Shown here piece by piece: positions 25,630-37,246 of a stretch of DNA of 64,000 nucleotides. The notes below the pieces were generated by a model. It was not told where the DNA came from. It saw nothing but the letters and a program-made list of their open reading frames with translations, and did not search any database. The translations under genes were made by a program, and so were the position numbers. The number at the start of each line of letters is the position of its first letter. The first letter of the stretch is position 1. Origin of the DNA: Nymphaea colorata (Eukaryota > Streptophyta > Magnoliopsida > Nymphaeales > Nymphaeaceae); assembly GCF_008831285.2 (NCBI RefSeq), contig NC_045145.1, positions 20,228,040 to 20,292,039 of the forward strand. The letters are read 5' to 3'.

Positions 25630-26240
25630 TGCTATCGGAGCTTTGAAAGTCCACCAGAGGAGGATCGAAGCATGGAGAACTCAATCCGTAAGTCTAGATT
25701 CAAATTGGCGTTACAAAAACAATTGGAAACTGGATCGATCCTCCATGAGAAATCCTTTCCAGAATGTCCAAAAAGTGAAGAAGGAACCCGATCCAGCCTT
25801 GTATGTGGGACGAGTTAGCTCAACACCATCTGCTAACTAACGACACCCTGAAGCAAACACCAGAGGAAGATAAGGTTTTCAGACTACTCGTGGGTTTGGG
25901 ATAGGAGTTGGAACATGATAGAAGTCAAATTTTGATGATGTGTCCGTTACCGTCATTCAACAATGTCTGCTCGATCATTAGAGGGAGGAAACAAGAAAGA
26001 AATTGATGGCCAGAGAACTCTGAAAACACTGTTTCAAGCAGGCTCATATAAACGTACGGTGAAGACTCAATTTTTTTTTAATATAAATAATAAGAAAAGT
26101 AACATTGAGTCGATCAAAACTAAATCAAATCAAACATTTATTGATTTCATCAATAAAAACACTTGTACCTAAACAACTAAAATAAACATAAGCTAAAAAT
26201 CGACACAGTGTCTAGATTGTCAATGCTCGTCTATCACAAG

Positions 26241-27540
26241 ACTGAGGTCATCACTCCAAGAGACAAAATCTATCAAGAACTACCTGTAGAGATAAAAAAA
26301 AATGTCAGAATTCTTCTGAAAAAATCCAGTCATGAATGGAATATGATCCAACAAAATAATATTTGATTTTGTAAAACAAATTTCTCTAAGAACCTGATGA
26401 TTCACAACCATAAGTCTCCAAATCTTTACACATATTAGAATTACGTTTCATTATAAAAAACGAGGTGTGCATAACCTCCAAATATTCGTAGACTTCCAAC
26501 CATGACCTATCATTACAATGAGTATGGTCATTGTGCCGAACAACAACAGAAATCTCTGTGGGCACTCACGGGCAGAACAAAACATATCTTCACCAAGCGA
26601 TCCAACAGATCGAGGGTAACCTGCATTGAAGCCTCCTAAGATATCTAAGATCGTCGCTGCAGCAGTAGGGTTCCTTTAGGAACCCGGGATGAGGGACCAG
26701 GACACGCTTTGCTCTCCAACAAAAACAGCAAAATTCCAGGCCCTTGTGCCTCAATACCCTGTGGGTCCTACAATGCAGACAGAAGAGTGTGCGTCAACAG
26801 TGAGTTCAAGCGCACCACTACCTCCTGAGACGAAACCAAACACTGGGCAAAATACAAGCTCGCACTCGCATACACCAAAGCATACACAATCCATGTTTCG
26901 CCTACAAAATTTGAATGTGAGAGTTTATCATCACTAGACATCGCCTAGTGCCTCTCACAAAACGGAAATCAGGCTCGGTTTCCTAAACATAATCAATAAG
27001 CAATTTTTTAACTTAATTTAACGGCAACAAAGCAAAGTCGAATTAACATACATCAATACAAAGTATATCATATTTAAGAAACCTCAAATAATAAGATTAT
27101 AATCATCATTTAGAAACAAGAAATTTACATTTAAATTTCCAGAACGTTGTTATTATTGTGTATTTAATTTCAGAACCTTTTTTCTAATATTTTGAAGCAA
27201 CTCAGGGTACCAAGGAGTAATAATACATAACATTACGGTTTTCTTTTGAAATTACAAACAAATCTATAAAATCCCTCTCTTTGAAATTTTTAAGAACTTC
27301 AGGGTATTAATTCATAACTTCAAATAAAATATCTGATTATTGCTGTAAATAACTTTCGCAAACCACTTTTTGAAGATGTTTTTAGCAAAAACGTTTCGGT
27401 GGAACCCTAATCTTTTTCATTTCTTCGCCCGTTTTTGCTAACAAATCTATAAAAACCCTCTCTTTGAAATTTTTAAGAACTTGAGGGTATTAATTCATAA
27501 TTTCAAATAAAATATCTAATTATTGCTGTAAATAACTTTC
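26241..27540. repeat. Unexplained insert with a 140-bp direct duplication
   Basis: It separates two adjacent parts of the inverted LTR. Near its right end a block of about 140 bases occurs twice (27256-27395 and 27440-27578), starting AACAAATCTATAAAA and ending TTTTTGAAGATGTTTTTAG. The second copy is continuous with the LTR sequence. The rest (26241-27250) shows no recognisable protein and no terminal repeats. Confidence 0.5.
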
Positions 27541-28168
27541 GCAAGCCACTTTTTGAAGATGTTTTTAGTAAAAACGTTGCAGCATGAATTGCTTAAAATT
27601 ATAACAGCTTATTCGAGAATTTTGCTAATAAGGTGGACCAATTATGAATCGGCCGAACCCTAATCTTTTTCATTTCGACCGTTCTTCCATAACAAATACC
27701 AAAGAGAGATTTCTCCTTCTCCCGCGAGCTCCGGCATTGGGTTTCCACAGCTGCCCACCGTCCGAGACGCCCTCAACCGTTGTCGCTTTCTTCTCCCCTC
27801 TCGTTTTTCAGCCGTTGTGACGAGGAGGAACCGACATAGAAAGAGGAACGACAAGAGGATGATGTTGTGTTCTCCTTTTTCCCCAAATCGCCTTTGCCAC
27901 CATCCCGAACGAGGCGACTCTTTCTTTCAATCGGTCAAGCGACTGGTCCTGCTCGTCGGTAAAGCCTAATGTATTTCCTTCCTTCCCTCATATTTCTGTG
28001 TTGATTTTACACTTGATATATGTCGAGCAGGGCAGGCTTTGCCCTTTGTCGATGTTTTACCGGATGGCTCTTCCCTTTTTTTTTTTTTTTTTTTGATGTA
28101 ATTTTTCTGTTCTAAAATTTCCAACGGCAGCTATCTCATACATGTCTGCTCGGTTTTAATGTTGATTC

Positions 28169-28675
28169 CTATGTCACAATGGTATGGAAACGGTACGGAT
28201 ACGGAGTATGGCTACTGGTACGGCGTTTTTGTAAATCTTGGTACGGTGACTATTATATATAATTAATTCACAAGTGATGACAAAAATGTTCATTTTCGTT
28301 ATGATAAAAAGCTTCAAACAATGAAAATGCCAACAAAAAGAGGTTACAAGTAAAAAAACAAAAAAAAAACTTTATTTTAGTTATAATATCGTTTGGATCT
28401 GGTTTCAAATCATGAAAATGCCAACAAAAAGAGGTTGCAAGTAAAAAAAAACAAAAAAAAGCTTTATTTTAGTTATAATATAGTTCGGATCTGGTTTCAG
28501 AACGTGAAAATGCCAACAAAAAGAGGCTGCAAGTAAAAAAAACAAAAAAAAACTTTATTTTAGTTATAATACAATTTGAATATGGTTTCGATTCAAAACC
28601 AGATCCAAACGTACCATGCCATACCGGCAGCGTATTGGTACTGCCGTACCGGTGTAGCGTACCACTGTGACATAG
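28169..28675. mobile_element. 507-bp hAT-type MITE with three internal ~91-bp repeats
   Basis: Terminal inverted repeats CTATGTCACAATGGTA (left) and CTATGTCACAGTGGTA (right, minus strand) are bounded by a perfect 8-bp duplication GTTGATTC (28161-28168 and 28676-28683). This length is typical of hAT elements. Subterminal GGTACGG / TACCGTACC words lie next to both ends. The core consists of three direct repeats starting at about 28321, 28412 and 28504 (ATGAAAATGCCAACAAAAAG). No coding capacity. Confidence 0.9.
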
Positions 28676-29129
28676 GTTGATTCTCAACTCGGTTACTCAC
28701 AGATGAAATGATAAGAGAAAAACAAAGATGGAATGATAAAGAGAAAAACAAAGGGAAACACTTAATCTAGGCATATGAATTTATAGATTCCCTATTATAA
28801 CATGCATAAAACTATATCAGAAATCAAACAGAAATACCACATGCATATGTATCTATAAGAACTCAAAATACAAAGACTTCATGCATGAATGACTGAAAAT
28901 CCCCATACCTGTGAAAATCTAAGATGGCTTCTCGTCAGCCACTTTGCCTCTAGTTTATTTTCAGCAGCCACCAATCTCAATCCCAACAAGAGAGCAAGAA
29001 TGAGGACGTTTCTCTCACGTTCTCTCTCTCTCTCTCTCAATTTCTCTTTTGCTGGACTCTCTCGTTTAAGGCCACAGCAAAATAAGTGATTAATTGTTGT
29101 AAGATAGGGTTAAATACACCCTCTACAAG

Positions 29130-31476
29130 CAGTGGCGGAGCCAGAAATTTTTGGCTATGGGGCAGTAGTATATAGTACATAGCTATTGAACATGTGAAGA
29201 CATGACCTCTTTGATTGAGGATAAAAACCAGACCTCTTAAGCTTCCTATCTATGGAGCCCACTTTGATTAAGGTTGAAAACCAGACCTCTTAAGTACTTG
29301 TTAAAAATATAAATATTCTGCAATGTTTATAAACACTAAAATAAAACAAGTCTTAATTCAAAGCACATTACCTCCAGCCAACAATTACACATGTTGGAAC
29401 TAAAGCAAAAACAAATTAGAAATAAAATGAGTAAATAAGATCCTAATTTAATTAAAACTCAATAGGAACAGATCCGACATCTGTCCTAGACACAAACACT
29501 ATTCTAAAAAAATTCAAGAAAACTTGCATATATTAACTTGGAGGGAAGAGAGATAGGCCATAGTCACAACTCACAAGGCTGCCACCAGTATGTCCCTCTT
29601 CTTTTATCAATTAGTGTATATATATATATACAGATAGTACACAAACAATTGGGAAAATATGATCATCCTACTTAGACCCAACCTACCAGCCATTGGCATT
29701 AACGCATATAGATGAAGATCGGTCTGGCACAAGCTGATCAATCTTCCCTCATCATCAGAACTGGTGGCGATGTTGAAATTATTCCGGACAGGGAAGAGGC
29801 TGGAAATGGTGATGCCAAGGCTCTTAAACGCAAATGGGCGATCATGGAAAATCAATTCTCAGGCAGTGGTGATCAGGGAATTGAAGAAGTCCAATTTGAG
29901 CAGCAAAGCAATATTGAAACACCTGAGGTAACTGATGAGGATGCCAAAGATCTTAAGGATAAAGAGGAAGCTATAGAGAATGAGACTGTGGGCCATGGCG
30001 ATCAGGGAACTGAAGAAATTCTTGGCCAATTTGAGCAGCAAAGCAATGTTGAAACACATGAGGTCACTCATGAAGATGCCAAAGATCTTAAGGATAAAAA
30101 GGAAGCTTTAGAGAATGAGACTGTGGGCCATGGCGATCAGGGAACTGAAGAAGATCTTGGACAATTTGAGCAGCAAAGCAGTATTGAAACACCTGAGGTC
30201 ACTCATGAAGATGCCAAGGATCTTAAGGATAAAGAGGAAGCTATAGAGAATGAGACTGTGGGCCATGGCGCCCAGGGAACTGAAGAAAATCTTGGCCAAT
30301 TTGAGCAGCAAAACAACACAGTAATACTCTCATTGGAAGGAGAGAATGAGAAGTGGATGACTGATGTGATTGACATTCCAAATAAGGTGAATCATTAATG
30401 ACAAGGTGGAACAGGAAGATGCAGAGAATGCGAATGGGGAAGAGGATGATGTGAGAGAAATTGTCAGTGAAGAATTTTCTCAGAATAGTCAAACATGGAA
30501 CCAGGACACAGTGGAACAGGAAGACACAAGCAAGAGGAACGTTGAAGAGGATGATGGAAGAGAAAGTGCGAGTGAACAGTTTTTTCAGAACAGTCAAACA
30601 GGGAACCATCACACTTTGGGACAAGAATATGCAACTCAGACCCAATGTTTGGTGATTTAGGTTGACAATTGAACGAAAACAGAAGCAAGACTAGCAAGTA
30701 ATGCAAAACATGATAAATAAATATGTAAGGAAAAAAGCGTTGAGGCAAAACCGTTGAAAAGGGGAAAACAAATGAAAAGTGAAAACCCAACACCATTCAA
30801 GAAGAAACGATAATAACAATTCGTTCATGATTCAAGAAGAAGAAGAAGAAGCAGACTCTCACCACAGGAAGGCTTAGCTTGTCTCCCAGAAGACGTTCCC
30901 CAAAATCCCCACCCAACACGGCAACACCTTATTCCTCTGTTTCCCTCTCAAATTCCCAACGAAATCTGGGTGAAAGGCTGCAACTGCAACAAGTGGGAAA
31001 AGGAATTATATTTTTCCTTACAGAGAGAGAGGAGGAGAAGGGGAAAAAAGAAAAAGGAGTCAGAGCTGAAGCTGAAACCCTTGCTGGCTGCTGCTCCGCT
31101 GCGAGCCTGCGCCGCTGCGCGGTTGTGGGCCTGCAGCCTTGCCCTTCACTCGCCGGTTCGCCCCTTCGCCTTCGCGGCTTCACCCTTTGGCAGTTTTACT
31201 TTTGTCTTTCGGTTTCGAACTTTCGGGTGAATTTGGGCGGGCTGCAGGCAGACAGAATCAATAGGCCGAATTTGGGCGAACTTTCGGGTGAATTTGGGCG
31301 CCTTATGTTTTCTGGAGGCTGGAGCTGGATCAATTGCTGGACCCGATCCATGTTTGGCGTGGGCAGCATAGCGTGTAGATGGGCATGAGGCAGACCGACA
31401 CTCCACTAAACTCGTGGAGTTTATTTGGCTGGCGTGGGCAGGCGCCCACGCCTGCCCCACGTTGGCTCCGCTACTG
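29130..31476. mobile_element. 2.35-kb hAT-type non-autonomous element carrying a tandem-repeat ORF
   Basis: The ends are CAGTGGCGGAGCCAG (left) and, on the minus strand of the right end, CAGTAGCGGAGCCAA. They are flanked by a perfect 8-bp duplication TCTACAAG (29122-29129 and 31477-31484). Removing the element rejoins the interrupted Gypsy LTR sequence, as shown by comparison with 37450-37500. No transposase is present. The interior holds an acidic tandem-repeat ORF (29712-30660) and a GC-rich right part (30870-31470) with a short internal duplication (AACTTTCGGGTGAATTTGGG at about 31218 and 31279). This resembles elements that carry captured host sequence. Confidence 0.88.
29712..30660 (+). 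pseudogene. Acidic tandem-repeat protein ORF inside the hAT element
   Basis: An open frame of 228 residues (29712-30398) contains three 45-residue units (29895-30029, 30030-30164, 30165-30299) and a partial fourth. Each unit starts FEQQS and contains EDAKDLKDKEEAIENE. A diverged copy precedes them. The frame stops at 30398, but an acidic frame with two ~35-residue repeats (VEQED..., 30406-30660) continues directly after. A 19-nt stretch (30387-30405) that begins GT and ends AG, with AAGGTG at both edges, separates the two frames. No domain is recognised. It could be a captured exon or a low-complexity relic; expression is unknown. Confidence 0.5.
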
Positions 31477-31739
31477 TCTACAAGACCTCCCTCCTTGCCA
31501 TACGAGGGTTGAGTTTCACCTTTGCAGTTACAACCTCATCCTTATCTTTTCTATAAATATTTTCTTTATGATAAACTTGACAGTTTCAAAAGAAAATGGA
31601 AAGAGAAATATCGTGGGTTTTACATATACAAGTAATGCAAAGCAATTCCAAAAAGGACAGTATTGCAGAATTAACAAAGTTACTAAGCAAGTTACTAGGT
31701 CAAATCTGGTGATGAATACAAACAAGTGATTCTCAAACT

Positions 31740-34430
31740 TTTATTGTACATTCTGATTTGAGTAAAGTGGAGACTAGACAGTGGCACAATCGAACACATT
31801 ACGGGGAATATGAGCAGTCAGTTTACTTTAGATCATGGAGAAAATGTCTGACACAGATAGCATATGGTTCTATTGTGGCAGTAGAAGGATACGGTTTTTT
31901 AAGTTTTACTAAAAATTGCATGCTAGAAACAAACTTTACGTGCGTAAATGCTTTGCTATTTTACTATCCATTGAAAGACTAACGAAAGAACTAAACTGCT
32001 ATGCAACATTTGACACAAAGAGAGTGATCCTGCTGGACAGTAGTCATCAGACGATGATTGGTGAATGGGAAATGCAGAATGGATTGTACACAGTAAATCT
32101 GCATAACACAACAACATTGACCATGGCAAAGTACATAGAGGAAGCCAGGAATTGGCATTGCTCTGCAGGCCATCCATCAAATAAGATCCCAAGGATCATG
32201 CACCCAGTCTAAAATCAGATGTAGATGATCGTGAAGTTTGAATGTGAAGTTTATACTCTTGCAAAAATGACTAGGTTGCCTTTTGAGAATTCTGAAAATT
32301 TCTCAGACTTTTCTTTTCAGCATGGACACACTGATGGGTGGGGTCTTGCACAGGGGTAGAGCCAAGAATTTTTTATTGTAGGGCCCAACTATAGTTTCAA
32401 AATTTTAATAGGGGCTGAAATAGAAATTTTCAATTATAGATGTACATTAAACTAAAATTTTTGAAGTTTTTAAAATCTAAGGGGGGCCAAGGTCCCTGCC
32501 GGCCCCCCTTCCCTCCGCCCCAAGTGTTACACCTATTACAACATATAATAAGTACAAATACTTTGTGATCTTTGTTGATGACAAATCCAGAGAGCAACCT
32601 GGGTATGCTACTCGAATAAAAAGAGTGATGCTTTTCAATCGTTCAAAGAATTCTATTATTTTGTTGAAACTCGATATAACAAGAAGATACAGATTCTTAG
32701 ATCCGAAAATGGAGGTGAATTTGTGCATGAAGAGTTTGACAGATTTACCAAATAAAGACGAATTGCACATCAAATTACCTATTCTAGTACGCCACAACGA
32801 AATGGTGTAGTTGAAAGAAAAAGCAAACAAATTTCTAAACATTGCCAGAGCAATTATGTTCAATACGGATGTGCCTGGGACTTTTTGGTTAGATGCAATT
32901 GCCTGTGCATGCTAGTTAATGAATAGAACTATCAGCAAAAAATTCAATTACAAAAGCCCGTTAGAAGACTTCTATACTTGCTATGTAAATAAATCTGCTA
33001 CATATCCAATTACAGATTCCATTCAGGTGCATGGAAAGAAGGAAAATTGCAGAGCTTATTTGACCAAGTTGTATGCCAAAAGAGAGCCACAATGTTAAGA
33101 AGAAGCCAAAGTTAAACTAGAGTGGTGTGAGGCCATGAAAGAGGAATTATTTGCACTGAAAAAGAACAGAAATTGGACATTAGTGAAGCCACCAGAAGGC
33201 AAGAAACCATTAGGTGCAAATGGACAGAGAGAATAAAGTACAATAACAAGGGAAAAGCGGAATGCCTAACAGCAAAAAACATATACTCAGATTCAAGGGA
33301 TTGACTATCATTAAACCTTCTCACTTGTAGAGAAGATGAATTCAATTTGAGTAGTACTGTCAGTCGTAGGTATAAAGCATTGCTCTCTCTATCAACTTGA
33401 CGTAAAGATTGCATTTCTTCATTGTGATTTAGATGAAGAAATATATATGAAAAACACACCCAGGTTTGAAATTACGTCAAATGTTTCACTTGCGTGGTTG
33501 ATGAAGCCGTCATATGGGCTAAAACAATTTTCCAGGGCCTGGCACCCAAATCCGACTACTAAACTGATTGAAGGTGGCTTCAAAATGAGTGCAATTGTTC
33601 TTCATTTATATAACTAATCAGGGTACCACAGTGGTTGCGACATAATAATACCAGGTGACAACTCTGGTTATATTCCCAAGATTAAACAAGTGCTAAGGAA
33701 ACACTTTGAGATTAAAAGCCTAGGACCACTACACTACTCTCTAGGCATAGAGGTGGCAAATTCAAAGAAAGGAGTATTCATATGCCAACAAAAGTACATA
33801 TATACTAGATTTATTGAGTGATACTAGTATGTTGGATGCAAAGCGTGCAAATACACCCTTGGAACAGAATTTAGAACTGCATTGTGATGAGGGTCAACCA
33901 CTAGCCTAACATTGCTTAATCAATGAACCTCCCATGTCAACTTATGCACCATCCTCTAGGCTGCACACAAGATTTAAGGTACCTAAAGAAAACGTCAATA
34001 TAGGTTTACTACTTAGTAGAAACGATAATCCAGAAGTAAAAGGATGTTTCGACACTGATTGGGCAGCTAACCCAAACGATCGGAAATCAACATAGGGTAC
34101 TGTTGCTTTGTTGGCGGCAACTTAGTATGATGGAAAAGTAAGAAACAAAGTGTAGTGGGTCGGTCTAGTGCAAAATCCAAATGCAGATCTATGGCAGCAA
34201 CAATTTGTGAAAAGAGGTGGATTACATCAAAACAACCATACATATAAGGAACAACCTTGTGTCCCACGAGAAAGCCAAGCACATTAAAGTAGATTGTCAC
34301 TTCATTTGTGAAAAAATTCAGTATGTACCAACCATTTATGCAGCAAGCAGGACTGACGTATTAACAAAGGCTCTAAGCATAGATGAGTTTTATGAGATTG
34401 TAAACAGAAGTTGAGTCTATGTTGATATAG
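31740..34430 (+). pseudogene. Copia pol remnant (protease edge, integrase, reverse transcriptase, RNase H)
   Basis: Broken frames in Copia order. GAG-pre-integrase is seen as WHCSAGHPSNKIPRI (about 32150-32200). The integrase core has FVDDKSREQ (about 32570) and, after it, RHNEMV. The reverse transcriptase shows AMKEELFALKKNRNW, QLDVKIAFLHCDLDEEIYM, SYGLKQFSRAW and LGPLHYSLGIEV. RNase H has DTDWAANPNDRKST. Many stops and frame changes make it non-functional. An AT-rich insert interrupts the integrase at about 32345-32523. Confidence 0.8.
32345..32523. mobile_element. Small MITE-like insert in Copia integrase
   Basis: It begins CAGGGGTAGAGCCAAGAATTTT and ends near CCTTCCCTCCGCCCC, a terminus related to that of the 29130-31476 element. 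It separates the two parts of the Copia integrase frame. A target duplication could not be fixed, so the limits are approximate. Confidence 0.5.
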
Positions 34431-34451
34431 AAGAACCAACTTGAGGGGAAG

Positions 34452-34699
34452 TGTTATGAAGTTCTCTAGAATCATCTTTACATAAATCGCATGGAGTGGA
34501 TGACAACTGACATAGTTGTAAGTACAACGGTATTTATATCTGTACATAAATAGTGCATAAATACACAAGTGAAAGGGTAATAAAGTGAATCTTGCAATTT
34601 CTTGCTCCCCATCTTATTTTCCTCTTTCTGCTTTCTATCTTCCTGTTTCTGTTTTCACATATCTGTGAGTTGCAGAGTAGAGCAGGTTGATTTAAGACA
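34452..34699 (+). repeat. 3' LTR of the decayed Copia element
   Basis: It starts TGTTATGAAG directly after the purine tract and ends in CA after GTTGCAGAGTAGAGCAGG. It matches 25387-25629 along its length. Confidence 0.78.
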
Positions 34700-35219
34700 T
34701 GGAGCAGCCAAGTTAGAGATGCTTCCTGTGGGGGAGATCACGTCGGCCACTTGGTGCTGTACTAATTATTGATTATTACGACGACAAAATTGCAGTAGTT
34801 ATGCTTTTCAATTTTGAGGGATCAAGTTCTTAATATAAAAAACCGTTGCTCTAGAGCCTGCCAGTTCTCTATTGCTTTGTCTTTTCCCCAGTTCAAGAAT
34901 TGAGTTGAGTTTCATTTTCCTGAATATTTTCAACCACATTAAGCAAGCGTGGAGGTCAACGGGAGGAAACTTGCGTTTATCATTTAAAGCGGATCCGGTG
35001 TAATTATGCAAATTCCGTGTTGGCAAGAAGGCAGAAGCTCTTAAATTCAAAGTAAGAGAGACTCGAGTGCAATAAAAAGGTGGAATTTAATCTTTTTTAT
35101 TGGCTCAAGATGCGACCAACACGACTCATATAACGTTGCTTTATGCTCCGACGGATAGAAAGCAGAGTAGTGGCAGAAATTTCTGCACTTAATTTAAAAC
35201 GCATCCGCAGCTCCTCTCT
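34700..35219. other. Intergenic region, 3' flank of PLAC8 gene B
   Basis: No gene or repeat recognised. The part next to 35219 is the likely 3' UTR of gene B. Confidence 0.5.
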
Positions 35220-36031
35220 TTACAAAACTTCCGTTGGGCTCATCCCCTTTCCATGGTTGGTTGTAGTGTTTCCGCGACCTTGCTTCTCAAGATTTCGTTG
35301 CCAACCTTAAGAAAAAATAAAGATAATCCTGAGAGAGAGAGAGAGAGGATGACTACGTTGGTAGGAAGAACTCGGATGTATATACACGTACCAAGAGTCA
35401 TATCGTATCCGCGGTTGTTGAGTTCTCTGTACTCCTGGCAGAGGGCGCATGGCTCGCAGCAGCAGTGGACCAAGCAGTCGGCGCACGGAGACTCGTCCAG
35501 GTAGTACTGCGCCCTCAGTTTGGAGCGATAGAAGCAAGAGAAGATGCAGGCGCACCCCATCGCCATCTGTATCAGGCAGTACAACGCCCCACTCATAGCG
35601 CAAGCTGCAACCCCTCTCCCACCGCAAACACAGATAGACGATTAGACCATCTATACGGTATCGCAGTAACCACTCACAGAGAGAAGAGATGGAGGGAGAG
35701 AGAATTACAAGTCGATCCACGATCCACAATCTCAGCAATGCGGCCGAATGTAATGCACGGGCAGCAGCATGTGATACAACCTGCCACCATTCATCATCAA
35801 CATTCATCAATCAAGCACTACTCGGCATGGGAAAGAGAAAGAGAAAGAGAAAGATGATTCACAGTTGGAACAATCATCGAAGCAATTGCAGAGGCCAGTC
35901 GTCCATGGGAGGGGCTGCAACTGATAAGGAGGTTGCATGATCTGCAAGGGTGGTGCAGTTGGATGGGTTACAGATCCCCCACTCGTCGATGTCCCCATCT
36001 TCCGCCGCGACTCTCTTCCTGCTTCTCCCAT
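35220..36031 (-). CDS. PLAC8 / PLANT CADMIUM RESISTANCE-like protein, gene B
   Basis: Same family and exon plan as gene A. Minus-strand exons: 36031-35863, 35780-35709, 35604-35392, 35305-35220; 179 residues. After a short variable N-terminus comes CNCFDDCSN, then the signature CCITCCCPC (residues 57-65), [13 protein letters not shown], a hydrophobic stretch, [22 protein letters not shown] and GWQRNLEKQ. It is the most cysteine-rich member of the array (extra cysteines in DDCSN and VHCCCEPC). The C-terminus differs from the others and lacks the TPP-V / MPPVV tail. Starts at 36031 (MGEAG), 35998 (MGTST) or 36061 are all in frame; 36031 is chosen with moderate trust. It lies between two transposon blocks. 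Confidence 0.9.
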
Positions 36032-37246
36032 CTGCAACTTCTCGCAACCCCTAAATTTCACAGTGGTTGGTGCTTGATCCCCTCTTTCTCTCCCACTCTC
36101 TCTTTTGGTTTACACCAGACTGACTGTTGACATGCATGGCAGATAAAAGATCCACGGGGTTTCAAGAAAACCGTTTCTTTTGAATCTCAACAAGTTTGGA
36201 GTTCAGCACGTCTACTGTGCATCGATCGCTTCGTGTTAGTGAACCAACGGGACCGATCGACAAAGAATAGACGCCCATTGGTGGTTCCGGTTTTGCTGAA
36301 CTGTCCAGCTTTTGTTTGATATATAGCGATTTGCGTCATATGCTGAAACGGAGTGTCTGACGCAGGAGACGCTTCCAGGTGCTTTCCCATACGTCGCGCC
36401 CTTTAGCGAGCACAGTTATCATCCCTCGTATTACTTCGGGTACTTGAATCAGCCCCTCGCGAGCACAGTTATCATCCCTCGTATTACTTCGGGTACTTGA
36501 ATCAGCCCCTCTGCAACTTAAATCAGATGTCGAAAGAGATCTAAAATCTTAACCTTCCATGTTGTTGATCTTTATCTAACGCTTCAATCAGGCACAATTG
36601 ATCAAATGAATTCGCATTTTACTGTAGATATTACATTTCAATCCACTGTTCGCCGCACTGTTTCCAGGCCATTTACCGTAAAGTCGTGCCTTTCTGATCC
36701 GAGCTTGATTCTTCATGATAACATAATTATGTCTAAGATCGTCTTCGATTGCCATTTTGATTTATCCATTTTGCTGTTTTGATCAAATATAAAATCTGAC
36801 CATGTAGATGTGGCATACAGGGTTGATCGCTCACTGTGAACATGATGTGGGCAAATAAGCCCCACCTCTACTAAGCATTTTATTGAAAGAGGAAACGGTT
36901 GGGCACTACATATAAATGATAAACTATCATTATCGATGAAGTTTGTCACAGTAGAGGAAGAAGACACAATAAGAGCAGTAACACCTTAACTTCACAAGGA
37001 ATTCGAGACCAATGACTTGGGAAGATGAAATACTTCCTTCCCCAGTCATTGATCCGAGTTGCATTGTCCAGAAAGACTGTAGCTCTGTTCCCAAGAAACT
37101 ATATTCTTAACTTCAAGGAAATGATGGGATCCAAAATAGTGACACTTCGATGGAAATCAACACGAAAGTAACAAAAGACCACGAAAAATTTAGTTGAAGA
37201 CATCAAACGCTTCCAAAAGCTCGTAAGAAAGCTGCCATATCTCAGT
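36032..37246. other. Promoter side of gene B and intergenic region
   Basis: Contains the leader and promoter of gene B and a perfect 53-bp tandem duplication (36406-36511). No gene recognised. Ends at the start of the Gypsy LTR. Confidence 0.5.
36406..36511. repeat. Perfect 53-bp tandem duplication upstream of gene B
   Basis: Two identical adjacent copies (36406-36458 and 36459-36511) starting GCGAGCACAGTTATC, about 380 bases upstream of the gene B start codon. Confidence 0.92.

Larger units (their letters stand above)
26050..31624 (-). mobile_element. Inverted Gypsy LTR (solo-LTR-like), split by three insertions
   Basis: The minus strand matches the 37247-39118 LTR in order: 31624-31485 (start TGTAAAACCC), 29129-28684, 28160-27540, and 26240-26050. 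The matches stop at the edges of the Pack-type element, the MITE and an unexplained insert. No Gypsy coding sequence accompanies it here. It sits inside the Copia element, since Copia sequence resumes at 31625. The left edge is eroded, so the exact limit and target duplication could not be set. Confidence 0.75.
25387..34699 (+). mobile_element. Decayed Copia LTR retrotransposon with nested insertions
   Basis: The two LTR copies (25387-25629 and 34452-34699) are clearly related but diverged. A degenerate primer site (TGCTATCGGAGC, two changes from the initiator-Met site) follows LTR1. A purine tract (TTGAGGGGAAG) precedes LTR2. Pol fragments lie at 31740-34430 in the order expected for Copia. 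The interior is split by an inverted Gypsy LTR (about 26050-31624) that carries its own insertions. No clear target duplication was found, in line with age. Confidence 0.8.
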
